In this document: piece after piece, positions 8,751 through 19,849 of the stretch | How the letters are laid out: each line of letters begins with the position of its first letter | Position numbering within the stretch: the stretch's first letter is position 1 | From: Meconema thalassinum | Lineage: Eukaryota; Arthropoda; Insecta; Orthoptera; Tettigoniidae | NCBI GenBank assembly: GCA_946902985.2 | Contig: OX336389.2 | Coordinates: forward strand, 978,022,084-978,086,083 | Direction: 5' to 3' | Length of the DNA: 64,000 bases | Position numbers and translations under genes: made by a program | Notes under the pieces: generated by a model | What the model was told of the DNA's origin: nothing | Seen by the model: the letters and a program-made list of their open reading frames with translations, nothing else | The model's database searches: none

Positions 8751-11700
8751 AGGTAGCAGGTAGGGACCCTCTTCGGAGGTAGCCCTACCCAGGGAGTGGC
8801 GCCCCTGCCTATGTGAGTCCCAGAGCGCACTGGCCCGGTGTGTATCATCTGGTAAGGGTCCCAGCTCAGGGTTACGAGTGAAGACCACAACGGCAGTGAA
8901 GGCGGAGAAGATGAACTTCGGTACGGCGGAGCTGGCGGATGGGGCACATGTGTTTAGGCCCAACGGCAAAGCGGGCGGAAGAAGAATCCATTACTTTTAT
9001 GGTTCCCAACAGTCGTGAAGGCGGAAGGGGCCATGCCAGACGAATTGGCTGTGAAGGCGCACCTCAGTAATATTTTGAGTCTGCGGCAGTTCGTTGCAGT
9101 CTCTGTGTCTGGTCTTGCATGTCTCATTTCATATGTGCCGCAGGACACGACTCCGAGATCATAGTGAGTGGGTCACTTCCTGGCAAGTTGTGATCCACCC
9201 TAAACAAATACACGCCAGTGGCAATTCTTCCATCAGTCACTTATTTTCTAAAGTCCAACGGCGATGGGATATGGATGGTGGGGGCAGGTTATGGGTGTAA
9301 CTGGAAGCCCCTAGTTCGGACCTGCACGTTGGCAGCAGATGTGTGATGGTCGTCTTCCTGGGACTCTGTGGCTACTCAGGAGTTCGGTCCTGCATCTGTG
9401 TTTGAGCAGGCCTGTTTAGGATTACCGCTGCTCACCCCACATGGGGAAGGCCCTAGAAAAGGTGGGCTAAACATCGGAAGTCACATCTACTGTCCGGCTG
9501 GGCGGCCGCACCCAGCAGGTCACCCCTCATGCGGTCGAAAAACAAAAACTACTAAGTCAATAAGGACACACAATTTTATCATTGGAACATGGAACGTCAG
9601 AACTTTGCTTGACTTAAAAGATAACGACAGGCCTGAAAGAAGAACGGCTCTTATTACTCATGAATTATCCAGACTCAACATTGACATCGCTGCTCTCAGT
9701 GAAACCAGGTTGTCCACTGAAGGAAAAATTACTGAGTTTGGATCAGGTTATACCATCTTCTGGAAGGGAAAGGAGGAGGGAGAACATCGTATTCATGGTG
9801 TAGGATTCGCTGTAAAGACCAAGCTAGTTAATAATTTCCAAATTACTCCCACTGCAATCAGCGAAAGACTTATGACTCTCCGCATTCCACTCTCTGGAGG
9901 TTCATTCATGACTCTCATATCTGCCTATGCTCCAACTTTGAAGGCCGATGATGAAGTTAAGGGCCAGTTCTATGACCAGCTTGGCACAATCATCTCCAAG
10001 GTACTATCTACAGATAAGCTCTTACTCCTTGGTGATTTCAATGCAAGAGTTGGGAAAGATAACCGGCTATGGCAAAATGTGATGGGTAAACAAGGTCTTG
10101 GATCCTGTAATCCCAATGGACTTCTTCTTCTTGGTCTTTGTGCAGAACATGAACTCTTCATCACCAACACTCAATTCCGATTACCTGACCGCTTCAAGAC
10201 CACGTGGATGCATCCACGTTCTAAGCATTGGCACATCCTTGATTACGTCATTACCCGACAATGTGATAAGAAGGACATACTTATTACCAAAACAGCAAGG
10301 AATATTGACGATTGTTGGACGGATCACAAACTTCTCATCTGTAAACTCAGGATATCCATCAGCCCAAAACCACCAAGGCGTTTCCAAACCCCATCCAGAG
10401 GAAAGTTTAACACCTCCAAACTTCAGGATGAATCTATTTCCACAAACTTTGAGAATATGATCAATGCCCAGCTATCAGATCATCCAGTTAAAACAAGTGA
10501 CATTCGAGAAGAATGGACCAATCTGAGGGAGATAATCACTAAGTCAGCTGAAGAAACCATTGGTTTGGTAAAGCAGAAAAGTCAAGACTGGTTTGATGAC
10601 AACAATGAAGAAATTTTGCGTCTCATCAACATCAAAAGGGAAGCCTATCTATCTCATCTTCAAGACCCATCCTCAAATACGAAGAAAGCTCTGTATTTAG
10701 AACTCAAGAGTAAGTGTCAGACACAAATAAGAGAGATAAAGAATACTTGGGTGGCAGCGGAAAGCTGAGGAAATTCAGAGGCTATCTGATACTCGTGATC
10801 TGAGGAACTTCTATGCAGGGATTAAAGAGATATATGGCCCACTTCGTTCTTCATCAGGTACACTAAAAAGTGCTGACAACTCTGCCACTCTTACTGACAG
10901 CCATGATATCTTAGAGCGTTGGAAGGAACATTTCTCCATCCTTCTAAATCGTCCCTCAACAGCTGCTGAAGACTTCCTCCGTGATGTGCCGAAATATCCT
11001 GAACAACCATGGATGGCTGTACCTCCTTCTTACACGGAATTCAGTGTAGCTCTCAATCAAATGAAACCAAGAAAGGCACCTGGCCCAGATAACATCCCAC
11101 TGGAATTAATTCAAGCTGGAGGTCAGTCCCTCAAAACGCGGATTTTCACTCTTATTCTCAAAATTTGGGAATTAGGAGAAGTACCTGGTGACCTAAAGAA
11201 CGCCACTATCATCACAATCTTCAAGAAAGGTGATCGTAGTGTTTGTGGCAACTATCGCGGTATATCGCTACTATCTACTGTGGGTAAAATTCTCGCCAGA
11301 ATTTTACTTAACCGCCTTCAGGTTATCTCAGAAAAGATCCTCCCCGAGTCCCAGTGTGGATTTCGATCTTCCAGAAGCACAACTGACTTGATTTTCTGCA
11401 TAAGACAACTACAAGAAAAATGTAGTGAGCAACAGAATCCACTCTTCTTAGTCTTTTATGATCTGGAAAAGGCCTTTGACTCAGTTCCAAGATCTGCTAT
11501 GTGGGCGGTGCTACAACGCTTTGGCTGTCCTCGACGCTTTGTTGATCTAATCCAAGCTCTCCATGATGGCATGACCGGTCAGGTTTGTCAGCAAAATAAG
11601 ATCTCTGACGAATTTCCTATCACTCATGGACTGAAACAAGGCTGCGTACTTGCTCCAACACTGTTTGCATTGTATTTGGCTGCAATGCTCTATAAATCGC

Positions 11701-12828
11701 CCACAAACATCCCAGGTGTAGATGTCAGGTACCGATTTGATGGAGGGCTCTTCAACCTAGCTCGATTTCGCTCCAAGAAGCTAACTCAGGTTACGAAGAT
11801 AACCAATATGTTGTATGCAGATGATGCAGCATCGCCTACACTCACGCCAGTGGAGTTGCAACAGACTGTTAATTGCTACAAGAATGCATGTGAACGTTTT
11901 GGTCTCACCATTAATGTTCAGAAGACCAAGGTTCTGGCACAACCCTCACCAGGCACTTCCCTTCCGCACTTCAACATTTCTATCTCAGATACCCCATTGG
12001 AGCAGGTAGACCACTTCTCGTATCTGGGCAGTCTGCTATCTGTACACGCCAATTGTGGGCAGGATGTTGAGAAGAGAATCGGTGCTGCCCATGCGGCATT
12101 TGGGCTACTATCGCACCGGGTCTTCTTGAATAAAGATCTGACCGTGAAGACGAAGCTCATGGTGTACCAAGCTGTTGTTATCTCAACATTGTTGTATGGC
12201 TGTGAAACCTGGACCCTCTATCGACATGACTTCCGAAAGCTTGAGCGCTTCCATCAACAGAAGCTTCGATCCATCCTTAAGATAAAGTGGGAAGACCACA
12301 TCACCAATCTTGATGTTCTTGAGAAAGCGCTTGCTAATAGTATAGAATCATCCATCATTGGTCATCAACTTAGATGGATTGGACATGTCCAACGGATGGA
12401 TGATACGAGACTACCACGCCAGGTTCTGTATGGTGAACTCACCTCCGGCACCAGACCTCATGGAGGCCCTAAGAGACGTTACAAGGACCAATTCAAGCAG
12501 AATATGAAGTTGACAGGTCTCAATCCACAAACCTGGGACCAGCTTGCTAAAGACCGTTCAACTTGGCGCCAGACCATCCCGGCTGCTGTCAAAATGTTTG
12601 AAGAAGAACGTCGTAGAATTGTTAAGGCCAAGCGACAAGCACGTAAGCTCCGTGCAGCACAGCCACGCCCTCCACCAACAGTTCTGTGTGATCTGTGTGG
12701 ACGTTTGTTTCATGCACGCATTGGGCTGTTCAGTCACCGCAAACATGCCCACAGACCTCAACCTTAGATTATTTTAGACTGTTTTGGAAGAAGATGTATA
12801 CTCGGAAACGAGTTAAAGCCGACGACGA
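8750..12828 (+). mobile_element. LINE family A, almost full length
   Basis: APE-type non-LTR retrotransposon. The 5' region (about 8750-9367) contains CAGCTCAGGGTTACGAGTGA, a module shared with the LINE 5' ends near 34670, 38690 and 49700. One long coding region follows (9368-12767). The 3' end reads AAAGCCGACGACGATTC near 12820, and two other copies also end in AAAGCCG plus a trinucleotide repeat (13158 and 30680), so the family probably terminates in a short tandem tail. The clade cannot be fixed by eye. The C-terminal zinc finger and sequence style suggest an RTE- or Daphne/L2-like group. Confidence 0.85.
9368..12767 (+). pseudogene. LINE polyprotein: APE endonuclease, RT, C2H2 finger; one frameshift
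   Basis: The protein nicks target DNA and copies its own RNA at the nick. The endonuclease lies in 9368-10768: GTWNVRTLLDL, LSETRLS with the catalytic Glu, LLLGDFNARVGKD, and the DHKLL His near the end. The RT lies in 10986-12767: RKAPGPDNIPLE, YRGISLLSTVGK, FYDLEKAFDSVPR, and YADD at about 11814-11825. It is followed by SYLGSL, RWIGHVQRMD and a final zinc finger, CDLCGRLFHARIGLFSH. An extra G near 10750 (NTWV where the second copy has NTWW) shifts the frame and brings an early stop. The region after it, from about 10745, is open through to 12767. Without that base it would be one ORF of about 1,130 codons, so this is a young copy. Confidence 0.9.
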
Positions 12829-13157
12829 TTCATACTGCAGTTAGAACATGGCCGTACTTTAACAAAGAATCAATAGTCTTGCACACGGATTGCAGCCCAC
12901 CACAGTCAAGGTTAAGACATCATGCAATGAGTCGACAATAAATGTCTAGGTCAATGCAGCTTCCCTATGATAACAAACGGGTTCTTGTTTTTTAGGGGCA
13001 GATGACCTCGTTATTCTACCCTTTAAAACAACAATAACTAACTAACTAACTTGTTGGGTTCATGAAATGGTCTTGTTTGGTGAACACATGGCACATAATC
13101 CTTATATTCTAAAAGAAATAATATTTCCACAAATAAACTTGCGGATCGGCGGCGGCG
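12829..13157. other. Spacer between two inverted LINE tails
   Basis: Non-coding. It contains a piece ending GGGCAGATGACCTCGTTATT...AAAACAACAATAACTAAC (about 12994-13050), which recurs at 15258-15307 and, reversed, at 57299-57350. That looks like the 3' tail of another retroelement. Confidence 0.6.
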
Positions 13158-13795
13158 GCTTTTAACTCGTTTCCGAGTATACATCTTCTTCCAAAACAGT
13201 CTAAAATAATCTAAGGTTGAGGTCTGTGGGCATGTTTGCGGTGACTGAACAGCCCAATGCGTGCATGAAACAAACGTCCACACAGATCACACAGAACTGT
13301 TGGTGGAGGGCGTGGCTGTGCTGCACGGAGCTTTCGTGCTTGTCGCTTGGCCTTAACAATTCTACGAAGTTCTTCTTCAAACATTTTGACAGCAGCCGGG
13401 ATGGTCTGGCGCCAAGTTGAACGGTCTTTAACAAGCTTGTCCCAGGTTTGTGGATTGAGTCCTGTCAACTTCATATTCTGCTTAAATTGGTCCTTGTATC
13501 GTCTCTTAGGGCCTCCATGAGGTCTGGTGCCGGAGGTGAGTTCACCATACAGAACCTGGCGTGGTCGTCTCGTATCATCCATCCGATGGACATGACCAAT
13601 CCATCTAAGTTGATGACCAATGATGGATGATGGATGATTCTATACTGTTAGCAAGCGCTTTCTCAAGAACATCAAGATTGGTGATGTGGTCTTCCCACTT
13701 TATCTTAAGGATGGATCGAAGTTTCTATTGATGGAAGCGCTCAAGCTTTCGGAAGTCATGTCGATAGAGGGTCCAGGTTTCACAGCCATTTATGG
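13158..13795 (-). mobile_element. LINE family A, 5'-truncated inverted copy
   Basis: This is a minus-strand copy of the last 600 bp of the LINE at 8750-12828. The frame 13211-13582 reproduces the C-terminus almost without change (PHGGPKRRYKDQFKQNMKLT, CDLCGRLFHARIGLFSH). It begins at CTGTGAAACCTGGACCC near 13790 and ends AAAGCCGCCGCCGCCGAT at 13158. A frame break lies near 13620-13640. Together with the plus-strand copy it forms a large tail-to-tail inverted repeat. Confidence 0.9.
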
Positions 13796-13799
13796 TAAA

Positions 13800-14415
13800 G
13801 CACATTGTAATTCCGAGGCCGCAGTCCCATTGTAAAGGGAACCGTTTCCTGATTGCTAAGCACCTCACAGGTGGACACTTGTTGAGGCATATAGGTCAAT
13901 GAATCAATGAATTATATACTATTTTTCAACAGTGATTATAGTCAACAAAAACACATTCGGGACATTACTGAACATCGTCCAAAGAGAAGAGGGCAAAGTG
14001 TTGCACAGAATGCTGTTAGCTATCGGAGAGTGCACTGGATTTTTTGTGCAGAGCACCATCAGTGGGAGTTCTCCACATAATTTCTCAACAAAACAGCCTC
14101 TTTTCTTCGAATTGGGCCAAGCCACAGACAGAGCATATTTCCTAAGGGGTGGAGTGTTAAAATGTTCATTATAGCCATTCATAGGCTGTCATGAACCTGC
14201 ACAAAGTTTGGCTGGAGCAATTTTGAGAAGTGATTTACAGCAAATGTGCTGGAGGGATCCGTGTTGATCTTCCAATTTGGCCTCAAATATTATCCAAGTA
14301 TCTGATAGGAGAGATGTATTTAAATTTCCTTCAGGATGAAATACTAAGGATGATGGTGCTTCATAGGAGTCATAATAATTGTTATCACATTTATATTTTT
14401 CAGCAGTGTTGGATG
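13800..14415. other. Intronic sequence, nothing recognised
   Basis: Two overlapping ORFs of 80-87 codons on opposite strands (13919-14182) show no family resemblance. No terminal repeats were seen. Confidence 0.4.
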
Positions 14416-14424
14416 TCTGTCTGT

Positions 14425-14765
14425 TAGGTAGTCAGCCCGAAGGCTGGTTGGATCCTCAAAAAGTACCGCCGTTACGTTATGTGAGTAGATACCCACAAAA
14501 ACCCAAGGCAGCACTATTTTGAGGCGTTCTAGGCAAGAAGAGGAGTGAGGTAGTTTGCCATTGCTTTCCTCACTGAGTCAGAACAGTAGTCCTAACCCTA
14601 TGAGTTGAACCTTTCACAGCATTCACAGGCACTGACTGTGCCTCGAATGCCATTACTAAGCCCCACCCATACCTCAGTAGCTTCCATATAATCACAGCCA
14701 TGAGTGAGACTGAGACATCGGTGAAAAGCCACCTTTTACTCTAGCCTGTGCCAACTGACAAATGC
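14425..14765 (+). repeat. Dispersed repeat with the GTCAGCCCGAAGGCTGGTTG core
   Basis: The stretch starts GTTAGGTAGTCAGCCCGAAG and continues GGCTGGTTGGATCCTC, GAGGAGTGAGGTAGTTTGCC and TGCTTTCCTCACTGAG. From memory this is a common dispersed element in several insect genomes, but I cannot verify that here. It has no ORF and no obvious box A/B promoter. Confidence 0.45.
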
Positions 14766-15030
14766 AAAAGTACTGTATTCATCAAGAGATGGCGAATAGA
14801 GCAGAAAAATAATAAAAGAGATGCTAAGGACGAGCTTCAGTCGAGTACAATTCTAATGGACATAGCCACAAGTTTCGACTCATTGGCCTTAGGTGTGTCC
14901 ATGAGGAAATAGTAGATCAATCACACACCTTCCGTAGAACGTAATACTGTTCAGCGCAACAACACTTGCTTCCAGATCTATCTTCATCTGTAGCTACAGT
15001 ACTTGTACAAGGTGGCTATCTGCAATAACA

Positions 15031-15671
15031 TGGTGTCCACAGAATTGTCAATGTCAATTTTTCTGACTTTTCCTGACCATTTTTCAACAAAATTCCTGAC
15101 TCGCGAAGTCATCTTAACATTGGAAAAAAGGTTTATTGAGCAAAAATATTTATATATTTTCTCATTTGCAGAATTTGCCCAACGCTAGCTTCTTTATTCA
15201 TTTAAAATAGAAAATAAGGTAAATTATAATGCAATAACACATAAATCAAAGTACTTAATGGGGGGCAGATGTCCTCGTAGTTCCGCCCCTCAAAACAACA
15301 ATAACTAACATATAACTTAAGTACTTCATAACCTAAACTATAGTGATGGGGTCGCCACATCCCTACGCCAACCAAAAAAAAAAAAAAGCGTACAAAAAAT
15401 AGGTAAAGGAGGTTTTTACTATGATGTACTGTAAAAATGGAAACTTACCATAATGTCCAGTGAGTTATTGATTTTTATCTTCAGAGATTAGTTAAACTAG
15501 TAACATCAAAATATGACTGTAAAACACAAAATACTGTATGGTTAATATAAAATTCCTGACTTTCTAATACTTTTCGCCATTTTTTCCTGGCTCACGCCAT
15601 TTTTTCACATTTTTTCCTGACTTTTCCTGACCAAAAACAAAATTCCTGACTTTTCCTGCCTGTGGACACCA
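15031..15671. mobile_element. Non-autonomous DNA element with TGGTGTCCAC ends
   Basis: TGGTGTCCACAG at 15031 is matched by CTGTGGACACCA ending at 15671. Just inside both ends lie repeats of TTCCTGACTTTTCCTGACC, in opposite orientation at the two ends, forming long imperfect inverted repeats. The inner region is AT-rich and contains a retroelement tail (15258-15307). No transposase is encoded. The target duplication is not clear. Confidence 0.6.
15258..15307 (+). repeat. Retroelement 3' tail, second copy
   Basis: GGGGGGCAGATGTCCTCGTA followed by CCCCTCAAAACAACAATAAC, then ACATATAAC. It matches the stretch at 12994-13050 and the reversed one at 57299-57350. The shared part is about 50 bases, consistent with a conserved LINE or SINE 3' end. 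Confidence 0.6.
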
Positions 15672-15837
15672 TGAATAAGTATCAAACTGTTCACACTCGT
15701 CATGTGACCTTCATTTGTTTAGAACTTTGTAGTTGCTAATGCAATGACACTCACCACAGACCAGAGATGTAAAGCACAGCAAAGAAAGGAAAAACATGGA
15801 AAATAATGTCTGCATAGGTAGTTAGTGAATGTGCCGT

Positions 15838-15927
15838 TCTGTGTAACACTGTCTACTTGAAATTTTGGACAGACCACTCCATTCTCTGTATTTAGGCCCT
15901 TTGGCACAAATCTATACCATTTCACAG
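15838..15927 (+). repeat. Detached unit of the 17.4-kb tandem repeat
   Basis: GTAACACTGTCTACTTGAAA and CATTTCACAGATC are shared with the units at 17420-17720. This unit ends exactly where the palindrome begins, so the palindrome appears to have landed inside the array. Confidence 0.6.
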
Positions 15928-17323
15928 ATCATGAAGAATAAAACTTACAATTTTCCGCCTAGTCAATACTATAATTTGTTAAAACATTTCATGGGTACAT
16001 GTTTCGGGTCCTATTTCTTCTAGACCCTTCTTCAACCCACAAACTTATAATATGGAGTTCATCAGAGCACAAAAAACATCGATAACACAAATGCACATAA
16101 TAAAAAGTTAAAAACACTGTGACAATATCTGAGAGTCTAAAAATCTAAAAATGGCATGCATAGTTTACGGGCTTCAGGTACATGTTATTTTTGCACTTGT
16201 TCTATATCTATATAAAATGTCATTTGACACTGTGAAACGCCGGGCTCATATTTTGACGTCTATAACTGGCGTACTGTAGAAACTTGCTGCATATCTTATA
16301 CTGTTTTAACATTTCTGTTGGTGTGGCTGAAGATGGGTTGGACGGCAACGGCTACATCTTTTGACAAATTTTTGTTATAAAATTTTTTTTGGCATTTGGC
16401 AACCTGTCTTTGGCGGATTAAAGTAATCTTCTGTCACACGGTATGGAAAACAACAGAGAAAATTTGGCGTGTTGTTGCATATGACCCGAAGTCAGACGAT
16501 AACAGCCCTGCGACATCAAGTGAAGGTCAAGCTGCGCTTAGCGTGAGCAACATGCTGCAGCATGTTAAAACATTTCATGGGTACATGTTTCGGGTCCTAT
16601 TTCTTCTAGACCCTTCTTCAGCCCACAAACTTATAATATGGAGTTCATCAGAGCACAAAGACAGGTTGCCAAATGCCAAAAAACATGCTGCAGCATGTTG
16701 CTCACGCTAAGCGGAGCTTGACCTTCACTTGATGTAGCAGGGCTGTTATCGTCTGACTTCGGGTCATATGCAACAACACGCCAAATTTTCTCTGTTGTTT
16801 TCGATACCGTGTGACAGAAGATTACTTTAATCCGCCAAAGACAGGTTGCCAAATACCAAAAAAAAAATTATAACAAAAATTTGTCAAAAGATGTAGCCAT
16901 TGCCGTCCAACCCATCTTCAGCCACACCAACAGAAATGTTAAAACAGTATAAGATATGCAGCAAGTTTCTACAGTAAACCAGTTATAGACGTCAAAATAT
17001 GAGCCCGGCGTTTCACAGTGTCAAATGACATTTTATATAGATATAGAACAAGTGCAAAAATAACATGTACCTGAAGCCCGTAAACTATGCATGCCATTTT
17101 TAGATTTTTAGACTCTCAGATATTGTCACAGTGTTTTTAACTTTTCATTATATATGTGCATTTGTGTTATCGATGTTTTTTGTGCTCTGATGAACTCCAT
17201 ATTATAAGTTTGTGGGCTGAAGAAGGGTCTAGAAGAAATAGGACCCGAAACATGTACACATGAAATGTTTTAACAAATTATACTATTGACTAGGCGGAAA
17301 ATTGTAAGTTTTATTCTTCATGA
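15928..17323. repeat. 1.4-kb palindrome, arms of about 640 bp
   Basis: Sequence from ATCATGAAGAATAAAACTTA at 15928 to CATGCTGCAGCATG (16551-16564) is repeated in reverse complement from 16684 to 17323, with only scattered mismatches and small indels. The 119-bp spacer holds a third copy of the segment around 15970-16072 (CATTTCATGGGTACATGTTT). Each arm encodes the same short peptide in convergent orientation (WRIKVIFCHTV, EKIWRVVAYDPKSDDN), which I do not recognise. It may be a foldback-type element, a head-to-head insertion of two copies, or an assembly artefact. Three copies of a hammerhead-like motif lie in the arms and spacer. Confidence 0.85.
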
Positions 17324-17394
17324 TTACTGTCAATACGGAACCTGAAATGAATAATATTTCTAATAATTTCACAGATCTGAACCAAACTTTATGT

Positions 17395-17720
17395 AGGCCT
17401 ACTTACTCTTTGGAACCCGACGAGTAACACTGTCTACTTGAAATTTCGGACATTCACTGCATTTAGGCCCTTTGGAACAAATCTACACCGTTTCACCGAT
17501 CTGAACCAAATTTTACATACTTACCCTTTGGAACCCGACGAGTAACACTGTGTACTTGAAATTTTTGGACAGACCACTCCATTCCCTGCATTTAGGCCCC
17601 TTAGCACAAATCTACACCGTTTCACCTAATTGCACCAAAATTTACATACTTAGCCTTTGAAATCCTGCGGGTAACACTGTCCGCTTGATATTTTGGACAA
17701 CCCTCTACATTCCCTACAAT
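17395..17720 (+). repeat. Tandem repeat, about 120-bp unit, three units
   Basis: GAGTAACACTGT.TACTTGAAA recurs with TAACAC at about 17425, 17543 and 17672. Each is followed by GGACA.., CATTTAGGCCC, AAATCTACACCGTTTCACC and ACATACTTA. Periods are 118 and 129 bp and the units are diverged. A fourth unit lies at 15838-15927 on the other side of the palindrome. Confidence 0.75.
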
Positions 17721-18383
17721 TAGAATAACAGACAAAAGGAACTTGAAAACCACATTTTAAGGCCCTAGAACCATTCATGTCCGTAGTAGTGCAACTGTAA
17801 GAATATTTTAATAAGTCTATTGTTGGCTGGCAATGCGGACTGCATCATGCGCCCCTGCCCTTGTTCTGGTGCAGAATTGTGAAAATAGTTACATCTTGCA
17901 CTGCTTATAAATTGCAGTCACGGAGAGTAATTGGTTCAAGAAGATTTCTTAGGCCCCTTAAAACAGTTATCATGAACATATTATGCCTCTGTACAAGTGC
18001 AATGGTATTGGTGCAGTACATTGAGATTATCAGCTGCAATAAGCGTTGGTGCTTTCAAAGTAACTTTCATTTATTCCGATCCTTATCCTTCAGCGCTATG
18101 TGGCGATAAATGACACTATTGCTACCTCAAAGGCTCGGGACAGCCGAAGTTTTCCTAAGTGCTCTGATTATTTTCCTACGGCGCTATGTGACAAAAGGTA
18201 ACACTATTGGTCGCTACTTTTCTAACAGCCAATGAGATATAGGCCCTAGGTAGTTTCTTTTATTTCACTTACTCCTCTTTCTAATCATATTTTTCAATTC
18301 GTTTGTGTCAGTACTGTAGTTAGTATTTATCAGTTTCCCTGTTCATTATCATTAGGGGAAAATGACCTGAACGTTACATCCAT
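17721..18383. other. Intronic sequence, nothing recognised
   Basis: One 82-codon ORF (17861-18109) without recognisable similarity. GCGCTATGTG followed by similar sequence occurs near 18095 and 18182, a weak local duplication. Confidence 0.4.
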
Positions 18384-18394
18384 TATACTGTACT

Positions 18395-18719
18395 TTTTTT
18401 TTTTTTCAAGCGTATGGCTTTTAGTGCCGGGAGTGTCAGAGGACATGTTCGGCTCGCCAGTTTTGTAGCTGCTTCAAGGTGGACACCCAATGGGTGAGCT
18501 ACACGTACCGTCGTGTGTTGGAGTGTTGTCTGGGGAGGAAAGTTTTGAATGTAAGGTCAGGGAGTTGGAAGGTAGCGGCTGTGGCCTTTAGTTAGGGACC
18601 AACCCCGGCATTTGCCTGGAAGTCAAGGTTGCCGGCGGGGGGATTCGAACCTCCTCGCCTCCCGGATGTGAGCGACTGCCAACAGTCCTGCCGTAACGAC
18701 CACGGCTAACTCACCCGGT
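18395..18719 (-). mobile_element. tRNA-derived SINE, complete, with target duplication
   Basis: Flanked by TATACTGTACT on both sides (18384-18394 and 18720-18730). Read on the minus strand it begins AACCGGGTGAGTTAGCCGTG (box A region), carries box B as GGTTCGAATCC about 50 bases further on, and ends in a run of A. It is 325 bp long. Pol III would transcribe it, with mobility depending on a partner LINE. Confidence 0.9.
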
Positions 18720-18849
18720 TATACTGTACTAATTATCACCCACACAACCACCACAAAAAGTTATATTTTTGAAATATTTTTTTTGTGTTTAAGTATCATG
18801 TGCCAGTTCTGTAGTAGTATTCATTATCATCCATAAAACTAATAAATCC

Positions 18850-18877
18850 AACGGGCAAAGCCGGGCACTACTGCTAG
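18850..18877 (+). mobile_element. Helitron 3' end, isolated
   Basis: CGGGCAAAGCCGGGCACTAC followed by TGCTAG and then T. A short GC hairpin just before CTAG|T is the standard 3' terminus of Helitrons, and the same arrangement closes the Helitron at 60976. The 5' part was not recognised here. Confidence 0.6.
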
Positions 18878-18879
18878 TA

Positions 18880-19700
18880 AGAAAATAATAAATATTTCTT
18901 CTGTTGTCAAGTATGTCTATTTTGGATTAACTTAGGTTGGAGTTTTTCAGCTGAAGACGAAAATGCAAACTTTTAATCACAAAATCTTTATGTACGTTGT
19001 CAATGCATATATTTTCTTGTAATATTTTTATTTAAATTACAGAAGAGCAGTATTATATGATTTAAAAAAAACTGGTATGCATTACTGCACATAATCATTA
19101 TTTCCAGCCAATTTGCTACAAAATTTGAAATCTGAAAAACACTCAACGTGCAACTCAAAATGGTAAATATTTTGGATTCTTAAATGCTATATACCACAAA
19201 CTCTAAATATGACACAACTTCTTATATTCAGTACATACTGTACATGATCTGCATGTAATGAAATGCCATGTTTTTAGACTACGGTATTGCTTTTTCCCTT
19301 GTCACCCTTTAATTAATGCAAAGAGTGGTTCATAATGTCAGCGAAATTTGATATGATGAAATGTTGTTCAAATGAATGTATGAACAATAATTCATAAAAG
19401 AAAGAGAAAAATGGAATTCGGAACCCTGGCTAATATTCTAAGTATATTCGTTACAAAGTACGATATGTAAAGAAAATTAGTCTCCCTCTACTCCTTTCCT
19501 AAAATTTCTCTCTCTCTCTTCCTACATCTTTTTCAATCATGGCCAACATATTTTCACATAAAATGAGTTATTTTTCTTCTCCTTATCTCCTCATATCATC
19601 GATCAATCTGAGCATAGTTCTCAACTGCATTGTACAAATATAAAACATTAGTATGTCAAAAAAAACAAAGAAAATCAAGTAGCACTAACATGCAGAATAC
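18880..19700. other. AT-rich intron, nothing recognised
   Basis: No ORF of note and no terminal repeats. A short CT-rich run occurs at 19507-19522. Confidence 0.5.
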
Positions 19701-19715
19701 CTAAATAATCCTTAC

Positions 19716-19844
19716 CAAGGTTGATCGTCTGGCTCCCAGCATACCAGACATACATGGCAAGTAAAGCACATAGCTCTATCATCACCTGTTGAATTAGGCT
19801 GATGGTAAAATCCTGCTTCTGCCAACTCATCAGGTAGTGCCCAT
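19716..19844 (-). CDS. BIRC6: BIRC6/BRUCE orthologue, first half of BIR domain
   Basis: Acceptor CTTCAG and donor GTAAGG bracket 129 bases. The first base completes the Lys codon begun in exon 56878-57119, 42 codons follow, and the last two bases begin the Trp finished in exon 7670-7889. The peptide WALPDELAEAGFYHQPNSTG, then DDRAMCFTCHVCLVCWEPDD, is the heart of the BIRC6 BIR domain, including the two Cys of CX2C. With the next exon it gives CX2CX16HX6C, an intact zinc site. The sequence is open and shows no damage. Flanking introns are about 37.0 kb upstream and 11.8 kb downstream. Confidence 0.97.
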
Positions 19845-19849
19845 CTGAA

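Noticed and set aside
9368..12767. Reading the LINE endonuclease/RT ORFs as host craniofacial-development-like or DNA-repair genes.
   Set aside because: Such names come from LINE-derived annotations. The APE-RT-zinc finger order, the repeated copies and the truncated tails show retrotransposons.
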